Source: Marine Group I thaumarchaeote | Lineage (GTDB): Archaea; Thermoproteota; Nitrososphaeria; Nitrososphaerales; Nitrosopumilaceae | Length of the DNA: 44,669 bases | Reading direction: 5' to 3' | Assembly: GCA_013390375.1 (NCBI GenBank) | Contig: JACATA010000009.1 | Coordinates: 1-44,669, forward strand | Translations under genes and position numbers: made by a program | The notes under the pieces: generated by a model | Told to the model about the DNA's origin: nothing | Seen by the model: only the letters and a program-made list of their open reading frames with translations | The model's database searches: none | In this document: one piece after another, positions 7,891 to 15,510 of the stretch | Layout of the letters: each line of letters opens with the position of its first letter | Numbering within the stretch: the stretch's first letter is position 1

Positions 7891-9213
7891 ATGACAAACA
7901 GTTCAAATAAAGACGCATATGACGAAGTTTTCGCAAATTTGGAAAAACACAACAAATGGTTTGAAAACTCAATTCCTTTGATCGCTAGTGAAAACATTCC
8001 AAGCCCAGCTGTGAGAGAAGCAATAATCTCCGATTTTGGCAACAGATATGCTGAAGGTTGGCCTGGAGAACGAGTTTATGCTGGCTGTACCTACATTGAT
8101 GAGGTTGAGATCCAATGTATGGATCTTGCAAAAAAACTGTTCAAATCTGAGTTTGCAGACGTAAGACCCATTTCTGGAGTTGTTGCTAATCTGGTAATTT
8201 ATTCGGCTTTTTCAAATCCTGGTGACGTGATGATTGCCCCATCAATTCCAGCTGGCGGCCATATCTCACATGGTAAAAAAGAGCACTCAGGAACTGCTGG
8301 TCTTGTCCATGGTTTAGAAATTGAGTTTTTCGCGTTTGACTCTGAAGAGATGAACATTGATGTTGAAAAAACAAAAGCAAAGGTTGAAGAGTTGAAAAAG
8401 CAAGGCAGGCTGCCAAAAATAGCTATGTTTGGTGGCTCTGTGTTTTTGTTTCCACACCCAGTCAAAGAGCTGGCTGACTTTTTGAAAGGTCATAACATAC
8501 ACATCAATTATGATGCTGCACATGTTGCTGGATTAATAGCTGGGGGTATGTTCCAGGACCCGCTAAGGGAGGGAGTAGATACCATAACTATGAGCACTCA
8601 CAAAACATTGTTTGGTCCGCAGGGTGGGCTTGTTTTGGCATTTGAGAAAGATGCAGAAGCTATCAAAAAAGCAACGTTTCCAGGACTTACCAGTTCTCAC
8701 CATATTCACCACATGGCTGCAAAGGCAGTTGCGTTTGCAGAAGCGCTTGAGTTTGGAAAAGAGTATGCAGCCCAAACAATCAAAAATGCAAAGGTGTTAG
8801 CTTCGACATTAAATGATTTGGGGTTAAAAATTTTAGGTGAAAAAAAAGGCTTTACACAATCACACCAAGCTGTTGTAAACGTGCTCGATTATGGTGATGG
8901 TGGCAAAATTGAGGCTGATTTGGAAAAGGCGAACATCATTGTTAACCGCCAGCTGATTCCAGGTGACATCAAGGCAAAGAGACATTACATGCACCCAGGC
9001 GGAATTAGGCTTGGAACTTCCGAGGTGACGCGTTTGGGAATGAAGGAATCAGAAATGAAACAAATTGCGTCTTTCATAAAAAATGTAATTGTTGATAAAA
9101 AAGACGCAAAGGACATTGCAAAACAAGTTGCAGAATTTCGAAAAAACTACCAAAAAACTCAGTATTGTTTTGACAACAAGCTTGGTGCGTATGAATACGT
9201 AAAACTAAGATAA
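7891..9213 (+). CDS. glyA: Serine hydroxymethyltransferase
   Basis: PLP enzyme interconverting serine and glycine with transfer of the one-carbon unit to a pterin carrier. The ATG at 7891 gives 440 residues; an in-frame GTG at 7882 is the alternative. Signatures are SENIPSPAVREA near the N-terminus, NRYAEGWPGERVYAGC, INYDAAHVAGLI with the PLP-binding Asp, and the Schiff-base lysine in TMSTHKTLFGPQGG. The C-terminal domain holds IRLGTSEVTRLGM. Together with the class V aminotransferase at 35 kb it would serve glycine/serine metabolism. Confidence 0.95.
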   Translation: MTNSSNKDAYDEVFANLEKHNKWFENSIPLIASENIPSPAVREAIISDFGNRYAEGWPGERVYAGCTYIDEVEIQCMDLAKKLFKSEFADVRPISGVVANLVIYSAFSNPGDVMIAPSIPAGGHISHGKKEHSGTAGLVHGLEIEFFAFDSEEMNIDVEKTKAKVEELKKQGRLPKIAMFGGSVFLFPHPVKELADFLKGHNIHINYDAAHVAGLIAGGMFQDPLREGVDTITMSTHKTLFGPQGGLVLAFEKDAEAIKKATFPGLTSSHHIHHMAAKAVAFAEALEFGKEYAAQTIKNAKVLASTLNDLGLKILGEKKGFTQSHQAVVNVLDYGDGGKIEADLEKANIIVNRQLIPGDIKAKRHYMHPGGIRLGTSEVTRLGMKESEMKQIASFIKNVIVDKKDAKDIAKQVAEFRKNYQKTQYCFDNKLGAYEYVKLR

Positions 9214-9215
9214 TT

Positions 9216-9413
9216 TTATCCGGCGGCTACGTTTCGGTCCTTTCTGTGTCTGGTTTTGATGGTTCCCCATGTTTCCTTCTTGATCTGTGTTTTTGAGCCC
9301 TTAGGATTATGCGCCTTCTCAGTATGACGTTTCAGTCGCTCTGGCGAAGAAAACTCTAGATCACATTTGTTACACTTTGTTTCATCGTTGTCTTTTTTAC
9401 CAAATAGTCCCAT
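9216..9413 (-). CDS. Small C2H2 zinc finger protein
   Basis: 65 residues with one finger CNKCDLEFSSPERLKRHTEKAH (C-x2-C-x12-H-x4-H), followed by a basic tail (KKETWGTIKTRHRKDR). Single-finger C2H2 proteins of this size are frequent in thaumarchaeal genomes and are presumed to bind DNA or RNA. Its stop is two bases from the convergent glyA stop. Confidence 0.75.
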   Translation of the reverse strand: MGLFGKKDNDETKCNKCDLEFSSPERLKRHTEKAHNPKGSKTQIKKETWGTIKTRHRKDRNVAAG

Positions 9414-9463
9414 TTCGCCCTATTAGTATGGGCTTACTTTCAAATAAAGTGGATCGTTGGAGA

Positions 9464-9787
9464 TTAAACGCCTGAACTTTCAGCCTTTGTAAGATCTAAA
9501 AAGACCTTATCACCTACTGAAAGACCAAGTTTTTTGTATTCAATCATGTCTAGTTTTATGGAGGTGGTGTTGCCCATCATACCAACTCCTCCGCCAGACA
9601 TCATTTTGTTAAGCTCCTTAGCCATGTCGTTCATGTTGGAAAATCCCATAACGTTAGCCTTGCCGAATGGAGAAGATGGCGGTCCGTTGTTTTCTTGGAC
9701 GTCCTTTTTGGAAGATAAAGAAACTATCACGTAAGGAGAGGCGTCTGGTGCAGCGTCAACACGTACTACAACGTACTCTTTTCTCAT
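9464..9787 (-). CDS. Conserved-looking protein of unknown function
   Basis: 107 residues. The N-terminus is a predicted beta strand pair (EYVVVRVDAAPDASPYVIVSL), the middle is Gly/Met/Asn-rich and probably disordered, and the end (IKLDMIEYKKLGLSVGDKVFLDL) looks like a small beta barrel or AbrB-like strand-turn. No family is recognised with confidence. Its coding-like composition and lack of overlap with other genes support it as real. Confidence 0.6.
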   Translation of the reverse strand: MRKEYVVVRVDAAPDASPYVIVSLSSKKDVQENNGPPSSPFGKANVMGFSNMNDMAKELNKMMSGGGVGMMGNTTSIKLDMIEYKKLGLSVGDKVFLDLTKAESSGV

Positions 9788-9812
9788 ACAGATAATACTA
9801 TTTTTGGGTATT

Positions 9813-11495
9813 TTACTGTAACTTGTAAAAACTTCTAATCTTCGTTATCAGAACAGCTGGAGCAATAAAGTACATTCCAATGTTTAGTAATATGACAGCA
9901 ATTCCATATCCCAACATCTCATGTTCAGAATCAATGTCTGCATGTTGTAGTAGAGTTAATGAGATCAATAGAGGAGTAATAGTCAGTTTCACAGCTTCCT
10001 TGAAGGCTGGATTCTCCCTTTCGTAATCAGCAATCATGGGGCTAAACGAATAGTAAAACTGGTTGAATCCAGTCATGAATGCAGCGCCGGATTCCGTTTG
10101 TAGTACAGTGTTGTCACGTAGTTCTCGCAGCTGTTGAACTTGTGGGGCAAGCTCAGAACCATAAGATGCTGTAGCTATTAGACAACCGCCAACCCTTACT
10201 GGTGGTAATGATTCAGGCTCAGGTTTTGCTTTTGCATCAACAATTATTTGTCTAAAAACTGGGCTCTCACTAAAATTTATGGGCTGCATCTTTCCATCAA
10301 ACATAACTTCAAAGTTATCTACCGTTTGAACAAAAGCGTTAATTTCGTATCTAAACCATTCTGTAAGATTAACATAGATTATAGAGTAACTGAGTTCTGA
10401 ATTCATAAAGTGGATCTGTATAATTTTGAATTGCTCGGTTTCGGTTGTTCCAGGAATGGGCAACTCTTGGGTTCCAACAACAAGATGGGCTTTTACCCCG
10501 TCATCATTTTCAAATATGTAGTTGGCTGAAACTTTAGGTTCGTCTGCTCCTTTTATGAGAAAGAATGCAGTGCTAACACCAGCTTCAAGGTCTATTGGAA
10601 TTACTTCTTCTGATAATATTATAACTTGGGGAACAAATCCACTTTTTTCTATCTGTGGTTGTACGTTGTGTTCATCAGCAGTAGGTTGTAATACTAACAT
10701 AAGATAATCTTCGCTTCCATCTTGAACTTCCCATCGGAGTGGAAGATCGAATGAGATGTTATGTAAATAGTTCAAATAGTTATCAGTAACTCCTCCAGCA
10801 ACTCTAATTTTTTTTATGATTGATTCGTTTCGATCTGGCCCACCAAAATCGGAAATAGAAAAATCCTTAGCTATTGAAGCTTCAACGATCGTGGCTTTTG
10901 TAACATCTAATGGTGCATCACGGTTGTCCGTTTCAAGGTTTGCAATCATATCAAGTGTCTGAAAGCTGCCTGGGAGTGTAGGATTCAATGCAACTGGAAT
11001 TAATCTTCCAAAGGCGGTATATTCCCCATCAAGAAAATTTGAATCTTGATGTACAATAAAAAATTGCGAGCCTGCACTGTTTGGATCGTTGCCTCTTGCC
11101 ATAGAAACAATGCCGCGGTCGTGTTGTATGGTGTTAAATTCTTCATTGATGGTATATCCTGGATCTCCCTGTCCCCAAAAACTTCGATCAGATCCTTTGG
11201 TGTTTGGGTCGCCCCCCTGAATCATGAATCCAGGTATTATTCGGTGAAAAACTGTGCCGTCATAATAACCGCTTTCAACCAACTTCAAAAACCTATCAAC
11301 TGTGTTAGGAGCGTCTTCAGGAAACAATTCAATCAGAAAAGATCCCTCGGACATGCCAATGTAAACAGCCGTGCGTTTCATTTCGTCTATCTCCTCCTGG
11401 CTGAATTCTTTTTCCACACTCATTGTTTGTGCAAATGCACTGCCTACAAAACCAGATATTATTACTATAGAAATTATTAAAAATTTTAAATTCAT
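9813..11495 (-). CDS. Secreted cyclophilin-type peptidyl-prolyl isomerase with CFI-box C-terminal region
   Basis: From the ATG at 11495 (560 residues) the protein begins with a signal peptide: basic start, hydrophobic core, then GSAFA-QT. A cyclophilin domain follows at about 30-200, with FHRIIPGFMIQGGDPNTKG and RGNDPNSAGSQFFIVHQD. A long beta-rich region comes next, without a family I recognise. At about 435-460 lies GGCLIATASYGSELAPQVQQLRELRD, the CFI-box type motif seen at the C-terminal part of many thaumarchaeal exported proteins. Two hydrophobic segments close the protein and probably anchor it. It should fold proteins outside the membrane; the second cyclophilin (31.3 kb) lacks a signal. 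Confidence 0.85.
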   Translation of the reverse strand: MNLKFLIISIVIISGFVGSAFAQTMSVEKEFSQEEIDEMKRTAVYIGMSEGSFLIELFPEDAPNTVDRFLKLVESGYYDGTVFHRIIPGFMIQGGDPNTKGSDRSFWGQGDPGYTINEEFNTIQHDRGIVSMARGNDPNSAGSQFFIVHQDSNFLDGEYTAFGRLIPVALNPTLPGSFQTLDMIANLETDNRDAPLDVTKATIVEASIAKDFSISDFGGPDRNESIIKKIRVAGGVTDNYLNYLHNISFDLPLRWEVQDGSEDYLMLVLQPTADEHNVQPQIEKSGFVPQVIILSEEVIPIDLEAGVSTAFFLIKGADEPKVSANYIFENDDGVKAHLVVGTQELPIPGTTETEQFKIIQIHFMNSELSYSIIYVNLTEWFRYEINAFVQTVDNFEVMFDGKMQPINFSESPVFRQIIVDAKAKPEPESLPPVRVGGCLIATASYGSELAPQVQQLRELRDNTVLQTESGAAFMTGFNQFYYSFSPMIADYERENPAFKEAVKLTITPLLISLTLLQHADIDSEHEMLGYGIAVILLNIGMYFIAPAVLITKIRSFYKLQ

Positions 11496-11569
11496 GGTGA
11501 TGGTTTTTACAACTCCAATAAAAGCCAATCCTAGGATTAGTTTTTATCAAGTTAAAATCATGTTGTTCC

Positions 11570-12061
11570 ATGGAGCCGGAAGAAAAAATTCAGGCGCACG
11601 TTCTTTCAATTTGGAAAGAAAGTAGGGGGTTTCTTAGCGGCAAGGGCAAAGAGGGAATGTTAATTTTAACTAACAGGCGTTTGTTGTTTATTAAAAAAAC
11701 AGAGGCAGGCATAAAGTGGTGGGGTGCTGTCAGAACTAGGCAGACAGTTAGGTTGTTGCAATCTAAGGATGTGATGGTTGTAGAAGACGGATATGGTGAA
11801 GAAAAATTAAGAACTGATTTAGAAAATAAGAAGAATCAAAAAATCAGCTTTGATAATATTTTATACATTGAAGCAAAAGAAAAGGTTTGGGGTACTGTGT
11901 TGTTTTTAGATATAATTGAAGATGGTAAAGAGAAGAAGTTTCAGTTTTCTGTTGTACAAGATTGGGTGAAATATCCTATTAGCGCTCCTATGAAATATTT
12001 GAAGGTTGACTGGTCAAGGTTTGTAAAATACATTCAAGACAAACGAATTGTAACGAAATAA
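11570..12061 (+). CDS. PH/GRAM-like domain protein
   Basis: 163 residues. The sequence GMLILTNRRLLFIKKTEAG is the strand-turn-strand signature of PH-like domains of the GRAM/bPH type. The later strands (ISFDNILYIEAKEK, TVLFLDIIEDGKEKKFQFSV) and the final helix also fit a PH superfold. Such domains bind lipids or protein partners; the ligand is unknown. It ends one base before the start of cbiE, so the two are cotranscribed. Confidence 0.65.
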   Translation: MEPEEKIQAHVLSIWKESRGFLSGKGKEGMLILTNRRLLFIKKTEAGIKWWGAVRTRQTVRLLQSKDVMVVEDGYGEEKLRTDLENKKNQKISFDNILYIEAKEKVWGTVLFLDIIEDGKEKKFQFSVVQDWVKYPISAPMKYLKVDWSRFVKYIQDKRIVTK

Positions 12062-12062
12062 A

Positions 12063-12761
12063 ATGGGTAAGGTTTTTGCCGTTGGGGTTGGTCCGGGCTC
12101 CCAAAATTATATCACAGAAATAGTAAGAAAAGTTATTGTTGATGCAGATGTTGTTGTTGGTTACAAATACACACTTGATATTATTTCTAGTCTGATTCAG
12201 GGTAAAAAAGTCCACGTAATTACGATGGAAGATCAAGAAAAAACATACCAGCAAATCAAGAAAGAGTTGGAAGGTGGAATTTTGGTTGTCCCATTTACTG
12301 GTGATGTTAATTTTTCTGAATCTGAAGTTGTAGATAGGTTGATTGAGATTTTTGGAGATGTTGAAATAATTCCTGGAATTAGTTCAATTCAGGTTGCTGC
12401 CTCAAAAGCCAAGATACCTCTAGACAAATCCAAGGTTATTACAATGCACGTAACCACATCAATTGAAGAGAAGAAGCTGGAACTGCAAAAAGCTGTAGTT
12501 GATGGTCATAACATTATATTAATTCCCAGGCCGTGGCCAAAAGACCCAAAAAAGCACTTTATGCCGTCAGAGATTGCGTTTTATCTCAAGAAAAATGGTT
12601 TTGACACGTCTAACATCCCTGTTCATGTTTTTGAGTCTTTAACTAATGGAAAAGAACAAACCTTCACTGGAAGTGTGCAGGAATTAGAGGGAAAGGAGTT
12701 TTCTGACCTATCAGTGATGGTGATTAGCCAGACAAGACCAGAATCCTACATTAACTTCTGA
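12063..12761 (+). CDS. cbiE: Cobalt-precorrin-7 (C5)-methyltransferase
   Basis: SAM-dependent methylation of the corrin ring in anaerobic-type cobalamin synthesis. The N-terminus MGKVFAVGVGPGSQNYIT is the tetrapyrrole methylase P-loop-like motif. VVPFTGDVNFSES and IIPGISSIQVAASKAKIPL follow as the SAM-binding GDxxF and PGISS segments typical of CbiE. Length (232) suits a CbiE without a fused CbiT domain. A second gene of the pathway, cbiH, lies 13 kb away. Thaumarchaea are known cobalamin producers. Confidence 0.85.
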   Translation: MGKVFAVGVGPGSQNYITEIVRKVIVDADVVVGYKYTLDIISSLIQGKKVHVITMEDQEKTYQQIKKELEGGILVVPFTGDVNFSESEVVDRLIEIFGDVEIIPGISSIQVAASKAKIPLDKSKVITMHVTTSIEEKKLELQKAVVDGHNIILIPRPWPKDPKKHFMPSEIAFYLKKNGFDTSNIPVHVFESLTNGKEQTFTGSVQELEGKEFSDLSVMVISQTRPESYINF

Positions 12762-13997
12762 TTAAAGAACATCAACGAATATTTCGTCAGTTTTGAGAGT
12801 GTTTTTTACCAAATCTGGTGAAACTGTAAGATTGAATTTCTTTGTGTTTCCGTGAATTCCTTGGTGTATCATTTTGCCAGAAATAAGTCCTGATAGCTCT
12901 ATTTCGTTAAGCATTTGTGTCACCCGCCTTTGTGTGAGTGTGATTTGGTGGGTTAGTTTACAAAGTGATTTGTAGGCAGAATAGATACCTCCTGTTGAGA
13001 TGTTAGGAGATTTCATTATGGTAATTACAAGTAGTTTTTCATGAAGTGAAAAAGCGTTGAGTTGTTGGGATTCCTTATCAATCTCAGTTCTTTGTGATGC
13101 TAAGCGAATGTGTTCGTCGGTTATGGTTCTGTCCTGTTTTAGTTCGGCAATCTTTCCCGCAACATCTAACAGCTTTATTGCCCTTCTAGCATCACCATGT
13201 TCTCTACATGCCATAGATGCGCATAGGTTCAAGGCACCGCTTGTAACTGTGTCTTCTTCAAAGGCCAGTGGTACTCTGTCTTCTAAAATTTCTTTTATTT
13301 CATTTGTTTTGTAAGCAGGAAAAACAAGTTCCTCCTCACTTAGCGTACTAATGACTCTTGGGTCTAATTCTTCCTTGAATCTAACATCATTTGAAATTCC
13401 AATTAGTGACAACGAACCATTTTTTAGTTTTAGGTTTGCCCTTGTAATTGAGTAAAGTATGTCCTTGCCCGTCTTGTCAACAAGCTTGGCAAGATGATCA
13501 ATTTCATCAATTACAAAAACAGAGTTTATTTTATTTTTTTCAATGATGTAAAGAATGCGATTAAAGACTTCGCTAATTGACAGTCCTGTGTGCGGTAACC
13601 AAAGTTTGTCGTCGGGTGTCTTTTTTGGTTTAAGTCCTAGCTGTCTGCCCAAATCGACTAGAACGTTGTAAAGGTTTGATTGCTCCTTTGCATTTGTGAT
13701 AACGATTTTAATTCGGTATGAGTTTTTGTCAACCCTGTTTTGAATTTGGTTTAATACTTTTTTTATAACAAGTGTTTTGCCTGTACCTGGTTTGCCGTAG
13801 ACTAGCAAGTTTGGTGGTATTGATTTTTTGTATAATGGTATTAGTGATTGTGTTACCAATTCTTGTTGTTTGTCTCTGTGTAAAATTCGCTCTGGGATGT
13901 AATCGTGGCGCAACACGTTTGGGTTTTTAATTATTGTGCGGCCTTGATCAGCGTTGTCAAGTAGCCGTTCCACTGGATCTATGGTTGTTGTACTCAT
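12762..13997 (-). CDS. cdc6: Orc1/Cdc6 replication initiator
   Basis: Origin-binding AAA+ ATPase, 411 residues. Walker A GKPGTGKT is at residues 68-75, Walker B is VFVIDEIDHL, sensor 1 lies in LIGISND, and the sensor 2 region is around CREHGDARRAIKLL. The C-terminal 100 residues form the winged-helix domain that contacts origin boxes. Its promoter faces a 532-bp intergenic region carrying ORB-like repeats, the arrangement seen at many archaeal origins. The promoter carries a 19-bp element that is mirrored at the divergent gene. Its stop abuts that of cbiE on the other strand. Confidence 0.96.
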   Translation of the reverse strand: MSTTTIDPVERLLDNADQGRTIIKNPNVLRHDYIPERILHRDKQQELVTQSLIPLYKKSIPPNLLVYGKPGTGKTLVIKKVLNQIQNRVDKNSYRIKIVITNAKEQSNLYNVLVDLGRQLGLKPKKTPDDKLWLPHTGLSISEVFNRILYIIEKNKINSVFVIDEIDHLAKLVDKTGKDILYSITRANLKLKNGSLSLIGISNDVRFKEELDPRVISTLSEEELVFPAYKTNEIKEILEDRVPLAFEEDTVTSGALNLCASMACREHGDARRAIKLLDVAGKIAELKQDRTITDEHIRLASQRTEIDKESQQLNAFSLHEKLLVITIMKSPNISTGGIYSAYKSLCKLTHQITLTQRRVTQMLNEIELSGLISGKMIHQGIHGNTKKFNLTVSPDLVKNTLKTDEIFVDVL

Positions 13998-14021
13998 TTT
14001 GAGATCATTTTTTATTATGAT

Positions 14022-14040
14022 TTAACACTTGAATGGATCC
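14022..14040 (-). promoter_or_regulatory. Left arm of a 19-bp inverted repeat at the cdc6 promoter
   Basis: TTAACACTTGAATGGATCC on the + strand. Read toward cdc6 it is GGATCCATTCAAGTGTTAA and ends 24 bp before the cdc6 ATG, where a BRE/TATA element is expected for a leaderless archaeal message. The same sequence in the same relation precedes the divergent gene. Confidence 0.7.
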
Positions 14041-14114
14041 ACTAGTTGATTTTTACAACATTGATCGTTCTGGTTGACATGCACTGATCGGTCTGATCGA
14101 TGACACACACACCA

Positions 14115-14215
14115 TCATTTCTAATCTATTTTCTAAAAAACAACACAAACTCACTTTACTTTTCATTATTCAATTCTTATCATAAAAAATTTTTAAAAAG
14201 AAAAAGACTAGAAAC
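14115..14215. other. A/T-rich tract, possible unwinding element
   Basis: About 100 bp with very few G/C bases, including the run ATAAAAAATTTTTAAAAAG near 14182-14200. It lies between the left arm of the inverted repeat and the ORB-like repeats, the usual place for a duplex unwinding element in archaeal origins. Confidence 0.5.
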
Positions 14216-14284
14216 AAAGGTGTGTGGGTTCACACCACACCAACATGTTAACTGCAGGTTAAATTTTTACTAAAAAACCTCAAA

Positions 14285-14312
14285 ACACACCCCTTTTACC
14301 ATTCCAGGCATG
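14285..14312 (-). repeat. ORB-like repeat 1
   Basis: On the reverse strand it reads GCCTGGAATGGTAAAAGGGG followed by TGTGT. It resembles the archaeal origin recognition box, in which a TCCAGTGGAAAC core is followed by a G-rich element. It is two bases shorter than repeats 2 and 3. Confidence 0.6.
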
Positions 14313-14342
14313 AATAACATCCTTAACAGATGTTAATAGACC

Positions 14343-14372
14343 AAACATACCCCCACATTTCCACTCCAGCCA
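14343..14372 (-). repeat. ORB-like repeat 2 (best match)
   Basis: On the reverse strand it reads GGCTGGAGTGGAAATGTGGG and continues GGTATGTTT. The GAGTGGAAA core followed by a run of five G matches the ORB layout best of the four. Confidence 0.7.
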
Positions 14373-14378
14373 TGAAAA

Positions 14379-14411
14379 CCAAACATACCCTCTTATTTCC
14401 ACTCTAGGCGT
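14379..14411 (-). repeat. ORB-like repeat 3
   Basis: On the reverse strand it reads CGCCTAGAGTGGAAATAAGA then GGGTATGTTTGG. It shares AGAGTGGAAAT and GGGTATGTTTGG with repeat 2 and lies exactly 38 bp to its right, in the same orientation. Confidence 0.7.
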
Positions 14412-14420
14412 TGTTAACAA

Positions 14421-14450
14421 CCAAAAACACCCAGGCGTGGCCTAGGCAGT
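14421..14450 (-). repeat. Degenerate ORB-like repeat 4
   Basis: Keeps the outer parts (CTAGGC and CCAAAAACACCC on the + strand) but has lost the GTGGAAA core. Its CTAGGC is 38 bp from that of repeat 3, so the spacing is kept. Confidence 0.4.
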
Positions 14451-14486
14451 CAATCTTAACAAATATGTTTGTTAACAAAACTTGTA

Positions 14487-14505
14487 GGATCCATTCAAGT
14501 GTTAA
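14487..14505 (+). promoter_or_regulatory. Right arm of the 19-bp inverted repeat at the divergent promoter
   Basis: GGATCCATTCAAGTGTTAA, identical to the sequence before cdc6 when each is read toward its own gene, and again ending exactly 24 bp before the ATG (14530). It is probably a shared promoter or operator element giving paired control of the two genes. Confidence 0.7.
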
Positions 14506-14529
14506 CGCTGGATCTTCATAGATCTAAAT

Positions 14530-14913
14530 ATGAAACAGAAGCGAATACGAATAGATGTTCAGGATAAGGACGGCGCCAAATACGACTTTAAGATAGAAGG
14601 CAACGTCACTAAAGAGAAGGTTCTCAAAATCTTCGAGTTAATGGACTTGATCAATATTGAAGAGGACCAGGCACCAAACCTAGACTCTGTAGGCGGGAAA
14701 ATTTGGAATGTTGCCGAAAACTCCTTCCCCACAGGCAGATTTACCTCTTCAGAGGTGCTTGAGAAGTACGAGGATGAGTATAACGAGCCTATCAAACTAA
14801 GTGTGGTTTCGACCTATTTGGCGAGATTTGCCTCACGAAACAGGGTTGAGCGTACACGGACAGGAAGGGAATGGTCTTACCAAATTATTCGTATAGCCCA
14901 AAAACACTCTTAG
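14530..14913 (+). CDS. Origin-linked small protein with C-terminal winged-helix-like region
   Basis: 127 residues. The N-terminal 40 are predicted beta strands (KRIRIDVQDKDGAKYDFKIEG) followed by a helix. Residues about 70-120 (FTSSEVLEKYEDEY...LSVVSTYLARFASRNRVERTRTGREWSYQI) look like a winged helix: a helix, a recognition-type helix, then a basic wing. I do not recognise a named family. It starts from the far side of the candidate origin and has the same 19-bp upstream element as cdc6. A role in origin binding or control is therefore plausible, but it is inferred from position. Its stop is 4 bp from the convergent membrane winged-helix gene. Confidence 0.75.
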   Translation: MKQKRIRIDVQDKDGAKYDFKIEGNVTKEKVLKIFELMDLINIEEDQAPNLDSVGGKIWNVAENSFPTGRFTSSEVLEKYEDEYNEPIKLSVVSTYLARFASRNRVERTRTGREWSYQIIRIAQKHS

Positions 14914-14917
14914 ACAC

Positions 14918-15493
14918 TTACTGCGAAACAGCGTAAACAACATCGCCTTCACTAGAACCAATTCGCCCTCTACCCTTTTCCGTAATTGTGTATCTATAAG
15001 GCCTGGCAGAAGTGTCTCTACCAACAAAGTCATCTTCAAACAATTTTTTCATCAACCGCGAAACATGCTCGCGTGATTTTCCAAACGTCACTTCAACATC
15101 ACGTGATGTCATTGGTCCATTTGTGATTAATTTCAACACACGTGTAAGCGAATCTTCAAAGCTCATGTTTGGAACTCGTGGAGATGTATTAGGTTTCGGA
15201 ACTACAAACTCCTGTTTTTCCATTTCAGGCTTTTCTAACGACTTGACTTTTTTCTTAGGCAAGTCTGAGCTAGCGAAGCTTTCACCATCCAATTCCATAA
15301 TGTCTAGGCGTATTTTCATATCAATCAACTCCTTTTCATAGAAGTCGATGCGTTCCTGGTTTGTTGGGGCAATCTTTTCAGCGCCATCAGACGATCGTAT
15401 TTTTGTATACAAGTACAATGTTACAAGGCCGCCCAAAAATGCTAACACTGAAACCAATATGATGCCGGCATCAGGAATGTCAATTAACATCAC
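14918..15493 (-). CDS. Membrane-anchored winged-helix protein
   Basis: 191 residues. One hydrophobic helix at about 8-30 (IILVSVLAFLGGLVTLYLY) is followed by basic residues, then a charged helical linker (about 45-75) and a Pro/Lys-rich stretch. A winged helix occupies about 110-180: FEDSLTRVLKLITNGPMTSRDVEVTFGKSREHVSRLMKKLFEDDFVGRD, then the wing PYRYTITEKGR. MarR/ArsR-like folds of this kind bind DNA. The topology puts the DNA-binding part in the cytosol. It could be a membrane-tethered regulator or an anchor for nearby DNA. A 12-bp palindrome overlaps its promoter. Confidence 0.75.
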   Translation of the reverse strand: MMLIDIPDAGIILVSVLAFLGGLVTLYLYTKIRSSDGAEKIAPTNQERIDFYEKELIDMKIRLDIMELDGESFASSDLPKKKVKSLEKPEMEKQEFVVPKPNTSPRVPNMSFEDSLTRVLKLITNGPMTSRDVEVTFGKSREHVSRLMKKLFEDDFVGRDTSARPYRYTITEKGRGRIGSSEGDVVYAVSQ

Positions 15494-15510
15494 AACAAAC
15501 TAAACACGAA

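Larger units (their letters stand above)
13998..14529. other. Candidate replication origin next to cdc6
   Basis: A 532-bp gene-free stretch, long for this compact genome. It contains, left to right: one arm of a 19-bp inverted repeat (14022-14040), a GATC-rich stretch (14060-14100), an A/T-rich tract suited to unwinding (about 14115-14215), a small inverted repeat GGTGTG...CACACC (14219-14241), four ORB-like repeats (14285-14450), several GTTAAC sites, and the second 19-bp arm (14487-14505). The combination next to cdc6 strongly suggests an origin. Strand-composition switch and origin activity were not measured. Confidence 0.75.

Noticed and set aside
14285-14450. Interpretation of the spaced repeats as a CRISPR array
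   Set aside because: Repeats are imperfect, only three or four, spacers are under 15 bp and no cas gene is near; ORB-like boxes explain them better.
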